From Streptomyces mangrovi (lineage in GTDB: Bacteria > Actinomycetota > Actinomycetes > Streptomycetales > Streptomycetaceae), in NCBI RefSeq assembly GCF_900114215.1, contig NZ_FOSG01000021.1, positions 1-64,000 of the forward strand: a stretch of DNA of 64,000 nucleotides. Direction: 5' to 3'. Position numbers and translations under genes: made by a program. Positions 36,305-45,539 of this stretch are shown piece by piece. The notes below the pieces were generated by a model. It searched no databases. It worked only from the letters and a program-made list of their open reading frames with translations, and was not told where the DNA came from. The first letter of the stretch is position 1, and every line of letters starts with the position of its first letter.

Positions 36305-37105
36305 TCAGCCCGGGTCCGGGGCGAGTACGACGAAGTCCGCGTCCGACGGGTCGAGGCAGACGGCCATCCGGCCGACGCCCTTTGCGTCCTGCGGTCCCAT
36401 CTGCACGCTTCCGCCGTTCCCGGTGACCGCGGCGACCGCGGCGTCGCAGTCGGTGACCTGGAAGACCGGATGCCAGTAGGGCCGTCCGTTCGCCAGGGAG
36501 AGGTCCTCGGTACGCAACCCCATGACGCCGCCCTGCGCACGCTCCTCGGGAAGCCCGGCGGGCGTGATGACGGAGTACGTGCCCGCGCCGTCCGACAGAT
36601 CCACGTCACTGAACCGCCAGCCGAAGACGTCCCCGTAGAACTCCTTCGCCGCCGCGGTGTCGCTGGTGTACAGCTCGGTCCACAGCAGTGAGCCCGGCCG
36701 GCCCGTCAGTTCGACGCCGGCGCTCTCCCCCGGCTGCCAGACGGCGAACTGACCGCCCAGCTGATCGCTGTACTGCGCCATCCGGCCCCACTCCCCCAGG
36801 TCCGTCGGCGCCACGCGCACGGTGCCGCCCGCCCGCTCGACGGCCCGGGTCGTGGCGTCCGCGTCGGCGACGCGGTAGTAGATCATCCACGCCGAGCGCG
36901 CGCCCTCCTCGGTCAGCCTGCCGAGCCCGGCCACGGTCCTGCCGTCCTTCCGGAGCATCCCGCCCCCGGCACCCTCACCCTCCTCCCCCATGGGCTCGTA
37001 GTCCCAGCCGAACACCGCGCCGTAGAAGGCCGCGGCGGCCCGGACGTCGGGGGTGCCCAGGTCGAGCATGCAGGGGGAGCCGGGGACGAGGTCGGTGGTG
37101 GTCAC
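36305..37105 (-). CDS. Two-domain VOC (glyoxalase/bleomycin-resistance fold) protein
   Basis: A 266-aa protein of two tandem VOC units: about residues 8-125 (GSPCMLDLGTPDVRAAAAFY) and 137-263 (SLLWTELYTSDTAAAKEFY). It resembles the actinobacterial family around mycobacterial CFP30B and the 'hydroxylase' group often labelled glyoxalase-like. The substrate is unknown. Such proteins can be metal enzymes or drug-binding resistance proteins, and nothing here decides between them. Start is GTG at 37,105 with AAGGGAAG upstream. It lies 169 bp downstream of a DHFR/RibD-like gene on the same strand, so the two may be co-transcribed. A hairpin follows its stop. It is separated from the lipopeptide cluster by a long non-coding stretch, so a role in that pathway is not indicated. 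Confidence 0.85.
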   Translation of the reverse strand: MTTTDLVPGSPCMLDLGTPDVRAAAAFYGAVFGWDYEPMGEEGEGAGGGMLRKDGRTVAGLGRLTEEGARSAWMIYYRVADADATTRAVERAGGTVRVAPTDLGEWGRMAQYSDQLGGQFAVWQPGESAGVELTGRPGSLLWTELYTSDTAAAKEFYGDVFGWRFSDVDLSDGAGTYSVITPAGLPEERAQGGVMGLRTEDLSLANGRPYWHPVFQVTDCDAAVAAVTGNGGSVQMGPQDAKGVGRMAVCLDPSDADFVVLAPDPG

Positions 37106-37274
37106 GGCGCTTCCCTTTCACGAGTCCTGTACGACATCAGCGTGGCACCCGGCACCGGCACTCGCCCGCCGGCCCGGTCGTTCGGGTGGCGGCGGCGGTC
37201 TGCCGCCACCGCGGCTGCCGGGTGTCCGTCACGGGAGGCGCCGGTGCCGCCCCCCGTGCCCGTCCCGAGATTCG

Positions 37275-37919
37275 TCACTTCCGCCAGAACAGGTGGTGCG
37301 TCACCCCGCTCGGGCTGGGCACGGTCTCCAGGTGGAACCGGTCGAGCAGTTCGTCGGGGGACTCCCAGAGCCGCAGACCGGATCCGAACCTCACCGGCGA
37401 GACCGCGATGTGCATGGTGTCGACGAGGTCGGCGTCGAGGAACTGCCGGATGGTGGTGACCCCGCCGCCGAGCCGGACGTCCCCGCCCCGCGCCGCCTCC
37501 CGCGCCTGTTTCAGGACCTCGGACGGGGAGCCGTCGACGAAGTGGAACGTGGTGTCGGAGAGCGTGAACGAAGGACGCTCGTGGTGGGTCATGACGAACA
37601 CCGGGGTGTGGAACGGGGGCTCCTCCCCCCACCAACCGCGCCACTGATGGTCCTGCCAGGGCCCGCGCTGGGGGCCGAACTTGTTGCGGCCCATGATCTC
37701 GGCGCCGATGTTGTGGGCGTAGTCCCGCGTGAAGTAGTCGTCCAGGCCCCGGCTCCCTCCGGGACCGGTGCGTCCGGGCCAGCTCGCCGTGGCGCCGGCC
37801 CAGGCGAACAGGCTCTCGGCTCCGGCGAGCCCGAACGGACTCTCGAGGCTCTGGTCCTCTCCGGCGCCGATGCCGTCGCTGGAGACGTTGAAGTTCTGGA
37901 CCCTCAGCAGTTGGGTCAT
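37275..37919 (-). CDS. Dihydrofolate reductase / RibD C-terminal-like reductase
   Basis: A 214-aa protein with the DHFR-fold pattern of the RibD_C family: N-terminal strand MTQLLRVQNFNVSSDG, the central segment AEIMGRNKFGPQRGPW, the NADPH-loop type GGGVTTIRQFL near residue 145, and MHIAVSPVRFGSG near 165. These small actinobacterial reductases are NADPH-dependent, but their substrates are mostly unknown; this is not the housekeeping DHFR. The start at 37,919 is well supported by GGGAGGAA about five bases upstream; the longer upstream frame lacks such support. It is divergent from the PPOX-type gene at 38,161 and probably upstream of the VOC gene in one unit. Confidence 0.88.
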   Translation of the reverse strand: MTQLLRVQNFNVSSDGIGAGEDQSLESPFGLAGAESLFAWAGATASWPGRTGPGGSRGLDDYFTRDYAHNIGAEIMGRNKFGPQRGPWQDHQWRGWWGEEPPFHTPVFVMTHHERPSFTLSDTTFHFVDGSPSEVLKQAREAARGGDVRLGGGVTTIRQFLDADLVDTMHIAVSPVRFGSGLRLWESPDELLDRFHLETVPSPSGVTHHLFWRK

Positions 37920-38160
37920 GCGTTCCTCCCGTGGTGTCGGACGGTGGTTTGACTCTCCGGGCCGGAGAAACTCATCGCCACCCGCCCCGCCGGTCGCCGC
38001 CCGGTTCCGGCGGAGGCGGGTGACGAGTGGGTGGCGAGTGGCGGGTGATGGAGCCGGTAAAACCCGACAGAAGATGTCGAGTTTCGGGTCGATCATGGCC
38101 TCACCGGCCGGCGTCGACGGTGGACGCGGGCCGAAGTCCCACCGGCAGACAAGGATCCCC

Positions 38161-38733
38161 ATGCGCGAAACACCGGAAGAGCTCGAAGAGCTCCAGGCTC
38201 TTCTCGACTCCTCGCTCTCCCGCTCCACCCCGCACCTCCGCTCGATCATCAACACCGAGCGCACACTGACCGCAAAGCGGCTCACCCAGGTCCTCACCGG
38301 CATGTGCACCCTCTCCCTGGCCACCGTGACGGCGAAGTGCGAGCCGCGCATCAGCGGCGCGGACGGGCACTTCCTGCACGGGAAGTGGCACTTCGGCACG
38401 GCACGCGGCGCAGCCAAGGCCCGTCACCTCGCCGCGCGGCCCGCCCTCAGCGCCGCGCACATGCGGGGCGAGGACCTGGGGGTGTTCGCCCACGGCACGG
38501 TGGAGATCCTCAACCCCCACGGCGGCGAACCGGCCGCGGACTGGCCGGACCTGCTCTCGTACTTCAAGGACTTCTACGGCGAGGACGCCTTCGACTGGGA
38601 CGAGGAGGTGGTCTACTACCGGCTGCGTCCGCACTGGATGACCGTCTACGCGCCCGACGACTCGAAGCTCGCCCCGGCTGGTTCCGTCCTGACCTGGGGC
38701 ACGGGCCGCGCCCGGCCTCTCGGGCGGGGGTGA
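38161..38733 (+). CDS. Pyridoxamine-5'-phosphate-oxidase-fold protein
   Basis: A 190-aa protein resembling the PPOX / flavin-binding split-barrel family: a helical N-terminus (residues 1-45), then the barrel starting at MCTLSLATVTAKCEPRIS and continuing through a segment (HGKWHFGTARGAAKARHLA) typical of FMN- or F420-binding members. Substrate and cofactor cannot be read. The ATG at 38,161 follows AAGGA by six bases; upstream in-frame starts lack an RBS. It is a single gene, divergent from the DHFR-like gene and closed by a strong hairpin shared with the convergent oxidoreductase. Confidence 0.82.
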   Translation: MRETPEELEELQALLDSSLSRSTPHLRSIINTERTLTAKRLTQVLTGMCTLSLATVTAKCEPRISGADGHFLHGKWHFGTARGAAKARHLAARPALSAAHMRGEDLGVFAHGTVEILNPHGGEPAADWPDLLSYFKDFYGEDAFDWDEEVVYYRLRPHWMTVYAPDDSKLAPAGSVLTWGTGRARPLGRG

Positions 38734-38749
38734 GGGGGCCCCGTACCGG

Positions 38750-38791
38750 CGGTGGGGCGGGCGCCCCGTATCGCGGGCGCCCGCCCCACCG
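38750..38791. terminator. Bidirectional hairpin terminator
   Basis: Perfect 17-bp arms with an 8-nt loop between two convergent genes (stops at 38,733 and 38,798). It can serve both strands. Confidence 0.8.
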
Positions 38792-38797
38792 TGCCGG

Positions 38798-40009
38798 TCA
38801 GGCCGACACCCGGGCGGACGGGCCCGTCCGGGCCGTCTCCCGTACGACACGGCGGCGGCGGACCGGCAGGCCGAGGGTCGGGTTGGCGACGGCCCAGGCC
38901 GCGCCCTTGCAGACCAGTTCCTTGTAGACGGCGGCGAGTCGGCCGGTCAGAGCCGTGCCGGTGGCCCGGTCGTCGGCGGTGACGTACTGGATCAGTCCTT
39001 CCCGGCGGCCCAGCGAGACGCACTGGTTGAAGTAGCGGATCGGGATCCTCGGGAGCTTCCCGCCGGTCAGGCGCGCGGCGATGGCGTCGGCGGCCTGCCA
39101 GGCGGTGGGGTTGCCCGAGGCACACGACATCCGCAGCGGCTTCTCCCCGGGGCCCGTCGCCATGGCGGCGTCGCCGACGGCGTACACCTCGGGGTGCGAG
39201 ACCGAGCGCATGGTCGCGTCGACCACGATCTGGCCCGTGCCGGTGGTCTCCAGGGTGGTGGCCCCTGCGACGGGGTGGACCGCGAAACCGGTGGCCCACA
39301 CGGTGACCGCGGCCGGGATGGCCTCTCCGCCTGCGGTGGTGACGCGGTCGGCCTCGACCCCGGTGACGGCCGTGTGCTCGTGCACGGTGATGCCGAGCCC
39401 GCCGAAGACCTTCCTCAGGTGGCCGCGTCCCTTGTCCGAGAGGTCGTCGCCGAGCCCGCCGCGGACGGCGAGGGCGACCGCGAGGTCCGGGCGGGCCTCG
39501 GCGATCTCGGTCGCGGTCTCCAGGCCGGTGAGGCCGCCGCCGACGACGACCACGGGCTGCCCGGCGGCCAGACCGGCCAGGCGCTCGCGCAGCCGGAGCG
39601 CCCCGGGCCGGCTCGCGACCTCGAAGGCGTGCTCGGCGGCACCGGGGACGTCCTGGTCGTTCCAGCCACTGCCGAGGGCGTACACCAGGGTGTCGTACTC
39701 CAGCTCCCGGACGTCCGCGCCGGTGCCTGCGACGGTGCCCGCGACGGTCACGGCCTTGCGGTCGGCGTCGACGCCGGTGACCTTCGCCGTCACCAGCTCG
39801 ACGCCGGTGCCCGCGAACATCTCGACGAGCGGCCGGTCCCTGAGGTCCTGGCCGACCGCGAGCTGGTGCAGCCGGACGCGTTCGACGAAGTCGGGGTCGG
39901 CGTTGACGAGGGTGATGGCGACCTCGTCACGGTGCAGTCGCCTGGCGAGGCGGCCGGCCGCGGCGGCTCCGGTGTACCCGGCTCCGAGGACGATGATGCG
40001 GTGCTTCAT
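38798..40009 (-). CDS. FAD-dependent NADH dehydrogenase-like oxidoreductase (ECF41 partner)
   Basis: A 403-aa pyridine-nucleotide-disulfide oxidoreductase related to type II NADH dehydrogenases. The FAD Rossmann motif is at residues 6-20 (VLGAGYTGAAAAGRL), the NAD(P)H Rossmann motif near 170 (VVVGGGLTGLETA) and the FAD-binding VYAVGDAA near 295. No redox CxxC pair and no C-terminal membrane anchor are visible. The ATG at 40,009 has AGGAG and AGGGAA just upstream. It lies next to and downstream of an ECF41-type sigma factor, whose usual genomic partners are oxidoreductases of this kind and probable targets. A hairpin and about 150 bp separate the two, so this gene should have its own promoter. 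I looked for an ECF41 promoter (TGTCACA...CGTC) and found only a partial TGTCAGG. Confidence 0.88.
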   Translation of the reverse strand: MKHRIIVLGAGYTGAAAAGRLARRLHRDEVAITLVNADPDFVERVRLHQLAVGQDLRDRPLVEMFAGTGVELVTAKVTGVDADRKAVTVAGTVAGTGADVRELEYDTLVYALGSGWNDQDVPGAAEHAFEVASRPGALRLRERLAGLAAGQPVVVVGGGLTGLETATEIAEARPDLAVALAVRGGLGDDLSDKGRGHLRKVFGGLGITVHEHTAVTGVEADRVTTAGGEAIPAAVTVWATGFAVHPVAGATTLETTGTGQIVVDATMRSVSHPEVYAVGDAAMATGPGEKPLRMSCASGNPTAWQAADAIAARLTGGKLPRIPIRYFNQCVSLGRREGLIQYVTADDRATGTALTGRLAAVYKELVCKGAAWAVANPTLGLPVRRRRVVRETARTGPSARVSA

Positions 40010-40121
40010 TTCCCTGGCTCCTGTCTGCGCGGTCCGTCTTCTGCGCGGTTTCGCCCCTTGAACCGGGGAGCGAGCCGTTTCCTGACAGGAACGGGGAGTG
40101 AGGCAGGTCACACCTGGACCG

Positions 40122-40151
40122 GAGGCCCCCGGCGGCGGGGCCGGGGGCCTC
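40122..40151 (-). terminator. Hairpin after the ECF41-type sigma gene
   Basis: Perfect 12-bp arms (GAGGCCCCCGGC / GCCGGGGGCCTC) with a 6-nt loop, 10 bp past the sigma-factor stop. Confidence 0.75.
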
Positions 40152-40160
40152 GTCTCGTGG

Positions 40161-41105
40161 TCAGAAGGCGTGGAACAGGGGCTCTCCGTGGTCGGTGGTC
40201 GCCCACACCTCGGTCGCACGCCCGAGCTTGTCGGGGTTGGCCTGGCTGCGGATCGCGGCGATGCCCTCGGCAGTGACCTCCAGGCACACGACGCCGACGA
40301 CCCGGCCGCCCACGACCGCCACGACGGCGGGTCCGCCGTTGGCGGTCGTGACGTGGAGACCGGGCGACCCCCCGACCAGGGCGCGCTTGGCCCGTGCGGG
40401 CTTGAACAGCCCCCGCATGAACTTCGCGACCGCGAGAGCGCCCTCGACCGGCCTGGGGCGGGCCGGGACCTTCCCGCCGCCGTCGCCGACCGAGACGGCG
40501 TCGGCGGTGAGCAGCCGCACCAGCGGCTCGGTCCTCCCGTCGGCGGCGGCCGCCAGGAACTCCTCGACGACCCGCCGGGCGGCGGCCTCGTCGACCTCGG
40601 TACGGGCCCTGCCGTCCGCGATGTGCTTCCTGGCGCGGTGGAGGATCTGCTGGCTGGCCGCCTCGCTGACACCGAGGATCCCGGCGATCTCCCGGTGCGG
40701 GTAGCCGAAGGCCTCCCGCAGCACGTACACCGCCCGCTCCTGGGGGGACAGCCGCTCCATGAGGGCGAGGACCGCGTACGAGACCGACTCGCGCTGCTCG
40801 GCGGTGTCGGCCGGGCCGAGCATCGGGTCACCTTCGAGCAGCGGCTCGGGGAGCCACTGGCCCACGTAGGTCTCGCGCCGCGCACGGGCCGAGGTGAGCT
40901 GGTTGAGGCACAGGTTGGTGAGCACCTTCGTCAGCCAGGCCTCGGGAACCTCGATGCGCCCGACGTCGGCGGCCTGCCAGCGCAGAAAGGTCTCCTGCAC
41001 GGCGTCCTCGGCCTCGCTCGCGGAGCCGAGGAGGCGGTAGGCGATGGCCTCCAGACGGGGCCTGGCGGCCTCGAAGCGGTCCACGTCCTTCACGGTCAGC
41101 GGCAT
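40161..41105 (-). CDS. ECF41-type sigma factor with SnoaL-like C-terminal extension (SigJ family)
   Basis: A 314-aa extracytoplasmic-function sigma factor. Region 2 spans about residues 12-75 (AIAYRLLGSASEAEDAVQET) and region 4 about 115-170 (LSPQERAVYVLREAFGYPH, then an HTH). A C-terminal extension of about 125 residues follows. The linker motif WLPEP and the extension motifs DGGGK and NPDKL are the hallmark triad of group ECF41, where the extension replaces a separate anti-sigma factor and tunes activity. The gene beside it encodes an FAD oxidoreductase, the usual companion. The stimulus is unknown. ATG at 41,105. The gene lies downstream of a terminator hairpin and so is its own unit. Confidence 0.93.
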   Translation of the reverse strand: MPLTVKDVDRFEAARPRLEAIAYRLLGSASEAEDAVQETFLRWQAADVGRIEVPEAWLTKVLTNLCLNQLTSARARRETYVGQWLPEPLLEGDPMLGPADTAEQRESVSYAVLALMERLSPQERAVYVLREAFGYPHREIAGILGVSEAASQQILHRARKHIADGRARTEVDEAAARRVVEEFLAAAADGRTEPLVRLLTADAVSVGDGGGKVPARPRPVEGALAVAKFMRGLFKPARAKRALVGGSPGLHVTTANGGPAVVAVVGGRVVGVVCLEVTAEGIAAIRSQANPDKLGRATEVWATTDHGEPLFHAF

Positions 41106-41130
41106 GGCCCGGATCCTAGTGCCGGGCCGG

Positions 41131-41162
41131 GCCGGGCCGGGCGACCGGTCGCCCGGCCCGGC
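41131..41162 (-). terminator. 32-bp palindromic hairpin after the metalloprotease gene
   Basis: Perfect inverted repeat with 16-bp arms and no spacer (centre ACCGGT), 12 bp past the metalloprotease stop and just upstream of the sigma-factor start. Confidence 0.7.
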
Positions 41163-41173
41163 GAGCGGGGGTG

Positions 41174-42541
41174 TCAGGCGCGGTTGCGGCGGACGCGGAG
41201 GACGACCGCGGCTCCGAGCACGACGAGTGCGGCGCCGCCCGCGGCGACGAACGGCGTCGCGAAGTCGCCGCCGGTGTCGGCCAGGTTCTCTCCGTCCTGA
41301 GCGGCGGCCGCGGCGGCTCGGGTCCCGTCACCGTCGCCGTTCCCGCTGCCGGAGTCGGCGGGGGTGCCGGCGTCGGCGTCGGTGCCGTCCTCCGAGACCG
41401 GCTCGCCCTCTCCGGAGCGCTGCTGCGGGACCGGGGCCTCGGCGCCCTTCCCGGGAGCGGTGGCCACGCCGGACGGAGCCGGGGTGCCGTTCAGGCTCAC
41501 GGCCACCGTGGCGGACCCGCCGCCCGACGCCCTGACCTCCACGTCGATCCGGTGGGCGGTGTCGGTCAGCCGCGTGATGGCGTCGGTGTCGCCGCCGCCG
41601 TCCTCCTCGGTGGTGTCGATGAGGCGGGAGGCGGTGTAGGAGCCCTTGGGCACCCGGTAGGCGTGGACGCCCTCGACCCCGGCATCGAGCGTGCCGTACC
41701 GGTTGGTGTAACTCGCGTCCTCATGGCGGTACTCGATGACCAGGCGGTCCTCGCCCATCGGTATGTCGAGCGCGCGCACCCCGTCCTTCGCTCCGTAGAG
41801 CGGGGCCAGCTCGTAGGTGGCGGACCTCTCCACCGTGACCGCCTGGCCGTCGGGCAGCCATCCTCTGCTGATGAGCTCGGGCGCCGTGAAACCGACGCCG
41901 GCGCCGCCCCCTCCCATCGGGGTCTTGCCGCTGGTTCCGCCGGTGGTGCAGTCGCCCAGGTCGCCGCCGGCGCACTTCTCGCGGAGGTGGTGGGCGAAGC
42001 CCTGGTTGTGGCCGAACTCGTGGACGAGCAGGTCCTCTCCGATCTCCTGGCCGACCAGACTGACCCAGGTGTAGGGGCCGGGCATCGAACCGAGGCCGGA
42101 CCAGTTGCAGTCGCTGCCCTTGCCCGGCTGGACGACGGAGAGGCTGTCGTAGTCCTCGCCCCTGACGTACCCGTCGGCTTCCAGTGCCTTCTGTGTCGCC
42201 GAGTTGACCTGGCCGGCGTTGCAGGGCTTCTGCGTGAGGTCGAGTTCGTACGGGCCGACGACCTTCTCCGGTACGGCCGGTACATAGGTGAAGGCGCCCT
42301 GCGAGACCTTGTCGAAGTAGCCGGCGAGGGACTTGCGCCCGCCGAAGTAGCTGCTCGCCGCGTACTCCTTGACCAGGTCGGTGTCCGGGAACTTCGCGTC
42401 CTGGAAGCCGACGACGACCACGAGGGTCCTGCGCTCGCCGGTGACCGGGTCCGCGGCGTGGGCGGTGCCGGTGGCGAAGGCGGTGGCCAGGGCGGCGCCG
42501 GTGGCGGCGGCGACGGCGGCGGCGCGGATGCGCGTGTGCAT
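41174..42541 (-). CDS. Secreted zinc metalloprotease with LAxTG cell-wall anchor
   Basis: A 455-aa exported protease. It starts with a signal peptide (residues 1-29, cleavage near AHAA). The catalytic motif HEFGHNQGFAHH lies at 174-185 and fits HExxHxxGxxH (metzincin/gametolysin-like, peptidase M11 type). A beta-rich region follows, then a Ser/Gly/Asp/Thr-rich linker (360-415), the sortase signal LADTG near 420, one membrane helix (425-445) and the basic tail RVRRNRA. LAxTG is the signal used by class E sortases in Streptomyces, so the protein should end up on the cell wall. The ATG at 42,541 begins the signal peptide and has AAAGG upstream; an upstream in-frame start only adds residues before the signal. 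The substrate is unknown. Confidence 0.88.
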   Translation of the reverse strand: MHTRIRAAAVAAATGAALATAFATGTAHAADPVTGERRTLVVVVGFQDAKFPDTDLVKEYAASSYFGGRKSLAGYFDKVSQGAFTYVPAVPEKVVGPYELDLTQKPCNAGQVNSATQKALEADGYVRGEDYDSLSVVQPGKGSDCNWSGLGSMPGPYTWVSLVGQEIGEDLLVHEFGHNQGFAHHLREKCAGGDLGDCTTGGTSGKTPMGGGGAGVGFTAPELISRGWLPDGQAVTVERSATYELAPLYGAKDGVRALDIPMGEDRLVIEYRHEDASYTNRYGTLDAGVEGVHAYRVPKGSYTASRLIDTTEEDGGGDTDAITRLTDTAHRIDVEVRASGGGSATVAVSLNGTPAPSGVATAPGKGAEAPVPQQRSGEGEPVSEDGTDADAGTPADSGSGNGDGDGTRAAAAAAQDGENLADTGGDFATPFVAAGGAALVVLGAAVVLRVRRNRA

Positions 42542-42667
42542 GGGGAGCCTTTCGGGTCCGGGGGAACTTCTCACTCCTGAGGAGTGGGCTGTCCCGGATC
42601 CGTCCCGCGACTTTGCCGATACTTTACCCGGGTGTCGTTCGGGCAGGTGGGAGAGGAGGCCGCCCGG

Positions 42668-44455
42668 TCAGCCGCCCGCGAACTTCCCGTCGAAGAGGGC
42701 GCCGTCGTAGAGGAAGGCGAAGGACGGCGAGCCGTAGTAGTGGTGGTTGGTGGCGATTTCGTCGGTGTGGGGCTTTCCGTCCGCGGCGTTCGCCCAGTCG
42801 TCCAGGCCCAGGTACATCGTGCCGCCGGCCTGGACGAACCGCGCCTCGCCCGACCCTTCCGGAGCGTAGAGACCCCACAGCTGGCGGGTGTCGGAAGGAT
42901 CGCAGACGGCCTGTGTGACCGGCGCGTCGTCGATCTGCGTGCCCTGGTTGGCCAGGCACATCCCGGTGCCGGTGTTGCGCAGCTGCACCCGGCCGTCGCC
43001 GCCCGGACGGAGCAGGTCCCACTGCTGGTGCTCCCCGCCGTCGCAGGCGGCCTCCCGGGCCTGGACACCGGTGGCCGCGCTGCCGCCGGGGATCTCCATG
43101 CACCGCCCGGTGGACGCCGGTCGCAGCCGGGTGCGGTCCTCGGCCGCCGGGCCCGGCGCCGCGGCGCCGGGCACCGCCCGCGCGCCCGGTGTCGCGGAGG
43201 CGCCGGACGGCGAGGGGGCGGCGGAGGCGCTCGGCGGCACGGTGGACGGGGAGGCGGGCTCCGGCACGGTGGCGTCGGGCGAGTCGGAGGGAGCGGAGGC
43301 GGCCGGGGCGGGCGCCGTCCTCGCGGGTTCGTCCCCGCCGGGGAGCAGCAGGAGGCCGCCTGCGACGGCGGCCGTCACGGCCACGGCCGCGGCCGTGATG
43401 CCCCAGGGGGACGCGGCCGTGGCCGGCGGCGGCGCGGTGACGGGCTCATGCGGGGCGCCGGACCCGGAGGAGCCGGAGGAGCCGGAGGAGCCGGAGGAGC
43501 CGGAGGAGCCGGAGGAGCCGGAGGAGCCGGAGGAGCCGGAGGAGCCGGAGGAGCCGGAAGGGGGAGCCGCCCCCGTACCACCGGCCGCGGCGCCTTCGGC
43601 GAGCCGGGCGGTGAGATAGGCGGGCGCGCCCCACAGCAGCAGCGCGGCGGGCAGTACGGCCCTCAGCCGCTGGTCGATGTCGGTCAGTTCGGCCAGCGCG
43701 CGCCGGCAGCCGTCGCAGTCGTCGAGGTGCCGCCGCAGATGCCGGGGCATGCGGCGGCCGGGGCGGCGTACGGCGGATCCCAGGAGCGTGCCGTAGCGGC
43801 GGCACTCCTGGCTGCGTCCCGCCGACTCGGCGTGCGCGCTGAGGAACGCCTCCCGCAGCCCCTCGCGGGCGCGGGCGGTGAGGGAGGCCACGCCGCTGGG
43901 ACTGACGCCGAGGATCGCGCCGGTCCTCGCCGCGGGTTCGCCCTCGACGACGCTGTGCCACAGCACCGCCTGCCAGCGCTCCGGCAGGGAACGGAAGCCG
44001 CGCAGCACCATGCTGCCGTCCTCCCGGCGGATCGTCCGCTCCTCGGCGCTCTGGGCGTACGCGCCGCGCGCCGCGTGGAGTTCGTCGAGCCGCCGGTCGA
44101 AGTCGGCGGAGAGTTCCGTGCGGCGGGCCGAGGCGGCCCAGTCCCCGGCGGTGTGGCGTACGACGCCCAGGAGATACGGGCGCCATGCCTGCGTCGGACC
44201 GTGGCCGGACCGGACGGCCTGGATGGTCCGGGTGAACGCCTCGGAGGCCAGGTCCTCCGCGGTGTGCGCGTCGCGGGCGAAGGTACGGGCGTAGGCCAGC
44301 ACCGCGGAGTGGTGGCGGCGGTACAGCTCGGCCAGGGCGCTCTCGTCGCCCGTCCGCCGTACCGCCGCGGTGAGTTCCGCGTCGGAGGGCTCCGCCGGCG
44401 CTCCGGCGGGGTCCGCCGGAGCGCCGAAGCCGCCGTTCGCCGCCGTCGATGTCAT
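42668..44455 (-). CDS. ECF-type sigma factor fused to zinc-finger-like, transmembrane and ricin-lectin domains
   Basis: A 595-aa single-chain regulator. Order: sigma region 2 (about 25-95, LAELYRRHHSAVLAYARTFA), region 4 (about 150-205, LPERWQAVLWHSVVEGE and an HTH), an anti-sigma-like HxxxCxxC motif (about 240-252), a Gly-Ser-Ser repeat (about 300-331), one membrane helix (347-370), a Pro/Ala/Ser stalk, and a ricin-type beta-trefoil (about 445-595, GRCMEIPGG, QQWDL). The lectin should face outside and the sigma part inside. Similar fused ECF sigma factors with carbohydrate-binding tails are known in Streptomyces. The start is unsure: ATG 44,455 has no clear RBS; an in-frame GTG at 44,512 would overlap the upstream ABC gene's end by 8 bp, hinting at co-transcription with the sugar transporter. 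Confidence 0.85.
   Translation of the reverse strand: MTSTAANGGFGAPADPAGAPAEPSDAELTAAVRRTGDESALAELYRRHHSAVLAYARTFARDAHTAEDLASEAFTRTIQAVRSGHGPTQAWRPYLLGVVRHTAGDWAASARRTELSADFDRRLDELHAARGAYAQSAEERTIRREDGSMVLRGFRSLPERWQAVLWHSVVEGEPAARTGAILGVSPSGVASLTARAREGLREAFLSAHAESAGRSQECRRYGTLLGSAVRRPGRRMPRHLRRHLDDCDGCRRALAELTDIDQRLRAVLPAALLLWGAPAYLTARLAEGAAAGGTGAAPPSGSSGSSGSSGSSGSSGSSGSSGSSGSSGSSGSGAPHEPVTAPPPATAASPWGITAAAVAVTAAVAGGLLLLPGGDEPARTAPAPAASAPSDSPDATVPEPASPSTVPPSASAAPSPSGASATPGARAVPGAAAPGPAAEDRTRLRPASTGRCMEIPGGSAATGVQAREAACDGGEHQQWDLLRPGGDGRVQLRNTGTGMCLANQGTQIDDAPVTQAVCDPSDTRQLWGLYAPEGSGEARFVQAGGTMYLGLDDWANAADGKPHTDEIATNHHYYGSPSFAFLYDGALFDGKFAGG
43464..43553. repeat. Ten perfect tandem 9-bp units (Gly-Ser-Ser coding)
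   Basis: The unit CCGGAGGAG is repeated ten times without error inside the lectin-fused sigma gene, encoding the Ser-Ser-Gly linker just before the membrane helix. The repeat keeps frame at any copy number, so linker length can vary by slippage. Confidence 0.95.
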
Positions 44456-44504
44456 GCGCGGACCGTACACGGCCACCTGCCCGGGCGGCCCCGGGCGGCC
44501 CCGG

Positions 44505-45535
<1,031 letters not shown>

Positions 45536-45539
<4 letters not shown>

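Noticed and set aside
35361..36426. Several plus-strand ORFs between the cluster and the VOC gene
   Set aside because: Low-complexity Pro/Gly/Arg products, no family likeness, and frames pass through short direct repeats.
40010..40121. ECF41 promoter before the FAD oxidoreductase
   Set aside because: Only TGTCAGG resembles the -35 TGTCACA, and no CGTC is found at the right spacing.
42572..42587. Small hairpin CACTCCTGAGGAGTG as a terminator after the sigma-lectin gene
   Set aside because: The stem is only 6 bp and it lies in the short promoter/leader region of the metalloprotease; support is too weak.
43464..43553. Possible CRISPR-like array
   Set aside because: Units are 9 bp with no spacers and are in frame in a coding region; it is a simple tandem repeat.
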